From: Betaproteobacteria bacterium
GTDB lineage: Bacteria > Pseudomonadota > Gammaproteobacteria > Burkholderiales > Casimicrobiaceae
Length of the DNA: 5,241 nt
Assembly: GCA_013298455.1 (NCBI GenBank)
Contig: JAAFHR010000259.1
Location: forward strand, 1 to 5,241
Direction: 5' to 3'
Positions 4,259 to 5,241 of the stretch are shown here, one piece after another. The notes under the pieces were generated by a model, which did no database searches, was not told where the DNA came from, and was given only the letters and a program-made list of their open reading frames with translations. Both the position numbers and the translations under genes were made by a program. Every line of letters starts with the position of its first letter. Positions within the stretch are counted from its first letter, which is position 1.

Positions 4259-5241
4259 CTAAGCCGCCTTCGCTTCGTTCGCCACAGCAATGCCTATCAC
4301 CGGTCTCGCGGCGTCGAATTCAAGCTTGAGCGCTGCCTCCTTCGCTTTAGCAGCCTTGAAATGGCGCTCTTTTACGTGACCGTAGCCGCGGATGTCCTCA
4401 GGGATTTGGGCGAGTTGCACGGCAAGTGCGTAGTTATGCGGCGCGAGCTTGGCGACAACTTCCTCAACCAAGCGGCGATAGTCCACCTTGAGCTGCTGCT
4501 CCATACGGCGCTCGTCAGTGTTTTTGAAAATGTCGAGCGCGGTGTTTCGCAAGCCTTTCCGGGAGGCTAGGAAGCGAAACGCTTTCATCATCCAAGGGCC
4601 AAACTGCTTTTTGATGAGTTCGCCCGTGACTGGATCTTTCTTCGAAAACAGCGGCGGTGCAAGGTGGAAATTCAGTTTGTAGTCGCCCTCAAACTGCCCG
4701 GCGATGCGGGCTTCGAAATCACCGTTGCTATGCAGGCGCGCGACTTCGTATTCGTCTTTCACAGCGAGCAGCTTGAAGTAGTAACGCGCAACGGCCTCAG
4801 TAAGCGCGGTTTTTCCGGGGAATTTGGCGGCTTCGGCTTGACGCACGAACGCAACGAAATCGCTGTAAGTTTTTGCGTAGGCCGCGTCTTGGTAATCGGT
4901 CAAGAATTTCACGCGACGCTCGATGGCTTCTTCGAGCGAGGTGCTGAGTTTCATCGAAATGGGCGCTGCCACTTTCGGCGTGGCGATTTCTTCCACGCGC
5001 TTCAAATCCACGGCAGCACGGCGTCCCCAGAGAAACGCGTTTTTGTTCATTTCAACCGCCGCACCGTTGAGCTCAATAGCGCGCAGAATGGTCGCTTCGA
5101 GCAATGGGATCAAGCCCTTTTGCCACGCGTAGCCGAGCACAAACAAATTCGTAGCAATCGAATCACCCATCAAGCGCGTTGCGATTTTCGTGGCATCGAG
5201 AAACGACACCGCATCAGCGCCGCAAGCCTCAGAAATCACAC
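4259..5241 (-). CDS. indolepyruvate ferredoxin oxidoreductase family protein, C-terminal part (5' truncated)
   Basis: C-terminal ~327 residues of a large single-chain 2-oxoacid:ferredoxin oxidoreductase of the indolepyruvate type. Full-length family members have roughly 1,150-1,200 residues, use thiamine diphosphate and iron-sulfur clusters, and convert aryl pyruvates from aromatic amino acid breakdown to acyl-CoA. Counting from the window edge, residues ~14-72 contain FLDATKIATRLMGDSIATN, LGYAWQKGLIPL and NKNAFLWGRRAA, the end of the oxidoreductase gamma-type domain. The rest matches the family's C-terminal domain (DUF6537): YQDAAYAKTY, LTEAVARYYFKLLAVKDEYE (reading on into VARL), FEGDYKLNFHLAPPLF, FGPWM and IPEDIRGYGHVKERH. 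It ends in an alanine-rich tail with a TAG stop at 4259-4261. The gene enters the window from the right; the GTG near 5239 is an internal valine codon, not a start. The cofactor-binding domains lie outside, so catalytic residues cannot be checked. Confidence 0.93.
   Translation of the reverse strand, partial: VISEACGADAVSFLDATKIATRLMGDSIATNLFVLGYAWQKGLIPLLEATILRAIELNGAAVEMNKNAFLWGRRAAVDLKRVEEIATPKVAAPISMKLSTSLEEAIERRVKFLTDYQDAAYAKTYSDFVAFVRQAEAAKFPGKTALTEAVARYYFKLLAVKDEYEVARLHSNGDFEARIAGQFEGDYKLNFHLAPPLFSKKDPVTGELIKKQFGPWMMKAFRFLASRKGLRNTALDIFKNTDERRMEQQLKVDYRRLVEEVVAKLAPHNYALAVQLAQIPEDIRGYGHVKERHFKAAKAKEAALKLEFDAARPVIGIAVANEAKAA

Noticed and set aside
4154..4570. 138-residue plus-strand open frame
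   Set aside because: It overlaps the strongly supported minus-strand oxidoreductase C-terminus, starts inside the terminator arm and has no family-like sequence.
5237..5239. GTG as the start codon of the minus-strand gene
   Set aside because: The following residues belong to the middle of a ~1,150-residue family protein, so the codon is internal and the gene continues beyond the window.

Overview
The window looks like chromosomal DNA of a moderately GC-rich betaproteobacterium, probably of the order Burkholderiales. The evidence is the protein character of S6, S18 (long basic N-terminus, 91 residues) and L9, the large single-chain indolepyruvate ferredoxin oxidoreductase family protein, and two secreted-protein families common in that group. 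I cannot place the genus from the sequence alone.

Layout. Positions 38-1162 hold a compact ribosomal protein operon, rpsF-rpsR-rplI, each gene with a good Shine-Dalgarno site. It closes with a strong intrinsic terminator at about 1200-1232. The primosomal gene priB, which many betaproteobacteria carry between rpsF and rpsR, is absent: the two genes are 12 bases apart. The 336-base gap after rplI (1163-1498) carries the terminator, a REPIN-like pair of inverted REP elements (about 1249-1327), a weak minus-strand terminator-like hairpin and a possible promoter.

Positions 1499-4113 hold two plus-strand genes for exported proteins. The first (460 aa) has a signal peptide, a dockerin-like double EF-hand module with one intact calcium loop, three tandem Ig-like repeats of about 80 residues, and an unrecognised C-terminal domain with ten cysteines. 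The second (355 aa) has a clear signal peptide, an unrecognised beta-rich N-terminal half and a C-terminal half resembling the DUF5648 family. Neither has a known function. A nested hairpin lies in the leader between them.

A perfect 19-bp hairpin with a UUCG tetraloop and U-tracts on both strands (4121-4162) separates these genes from a converging minus-strand gene. That gene is cut off by the window end and encodes the C-terminal ~327 residues of a large 2-oxoacid (indolepyruvate) ferredoxin oxidoreductase.

The ribosomal operon and the oxidoreductase are housekeeping or metabolic genes. The two exported proteins look like a lineage-specific accessory pair. I see no transposase, integrase, CRISPR array, tRNA or recognised defence system.
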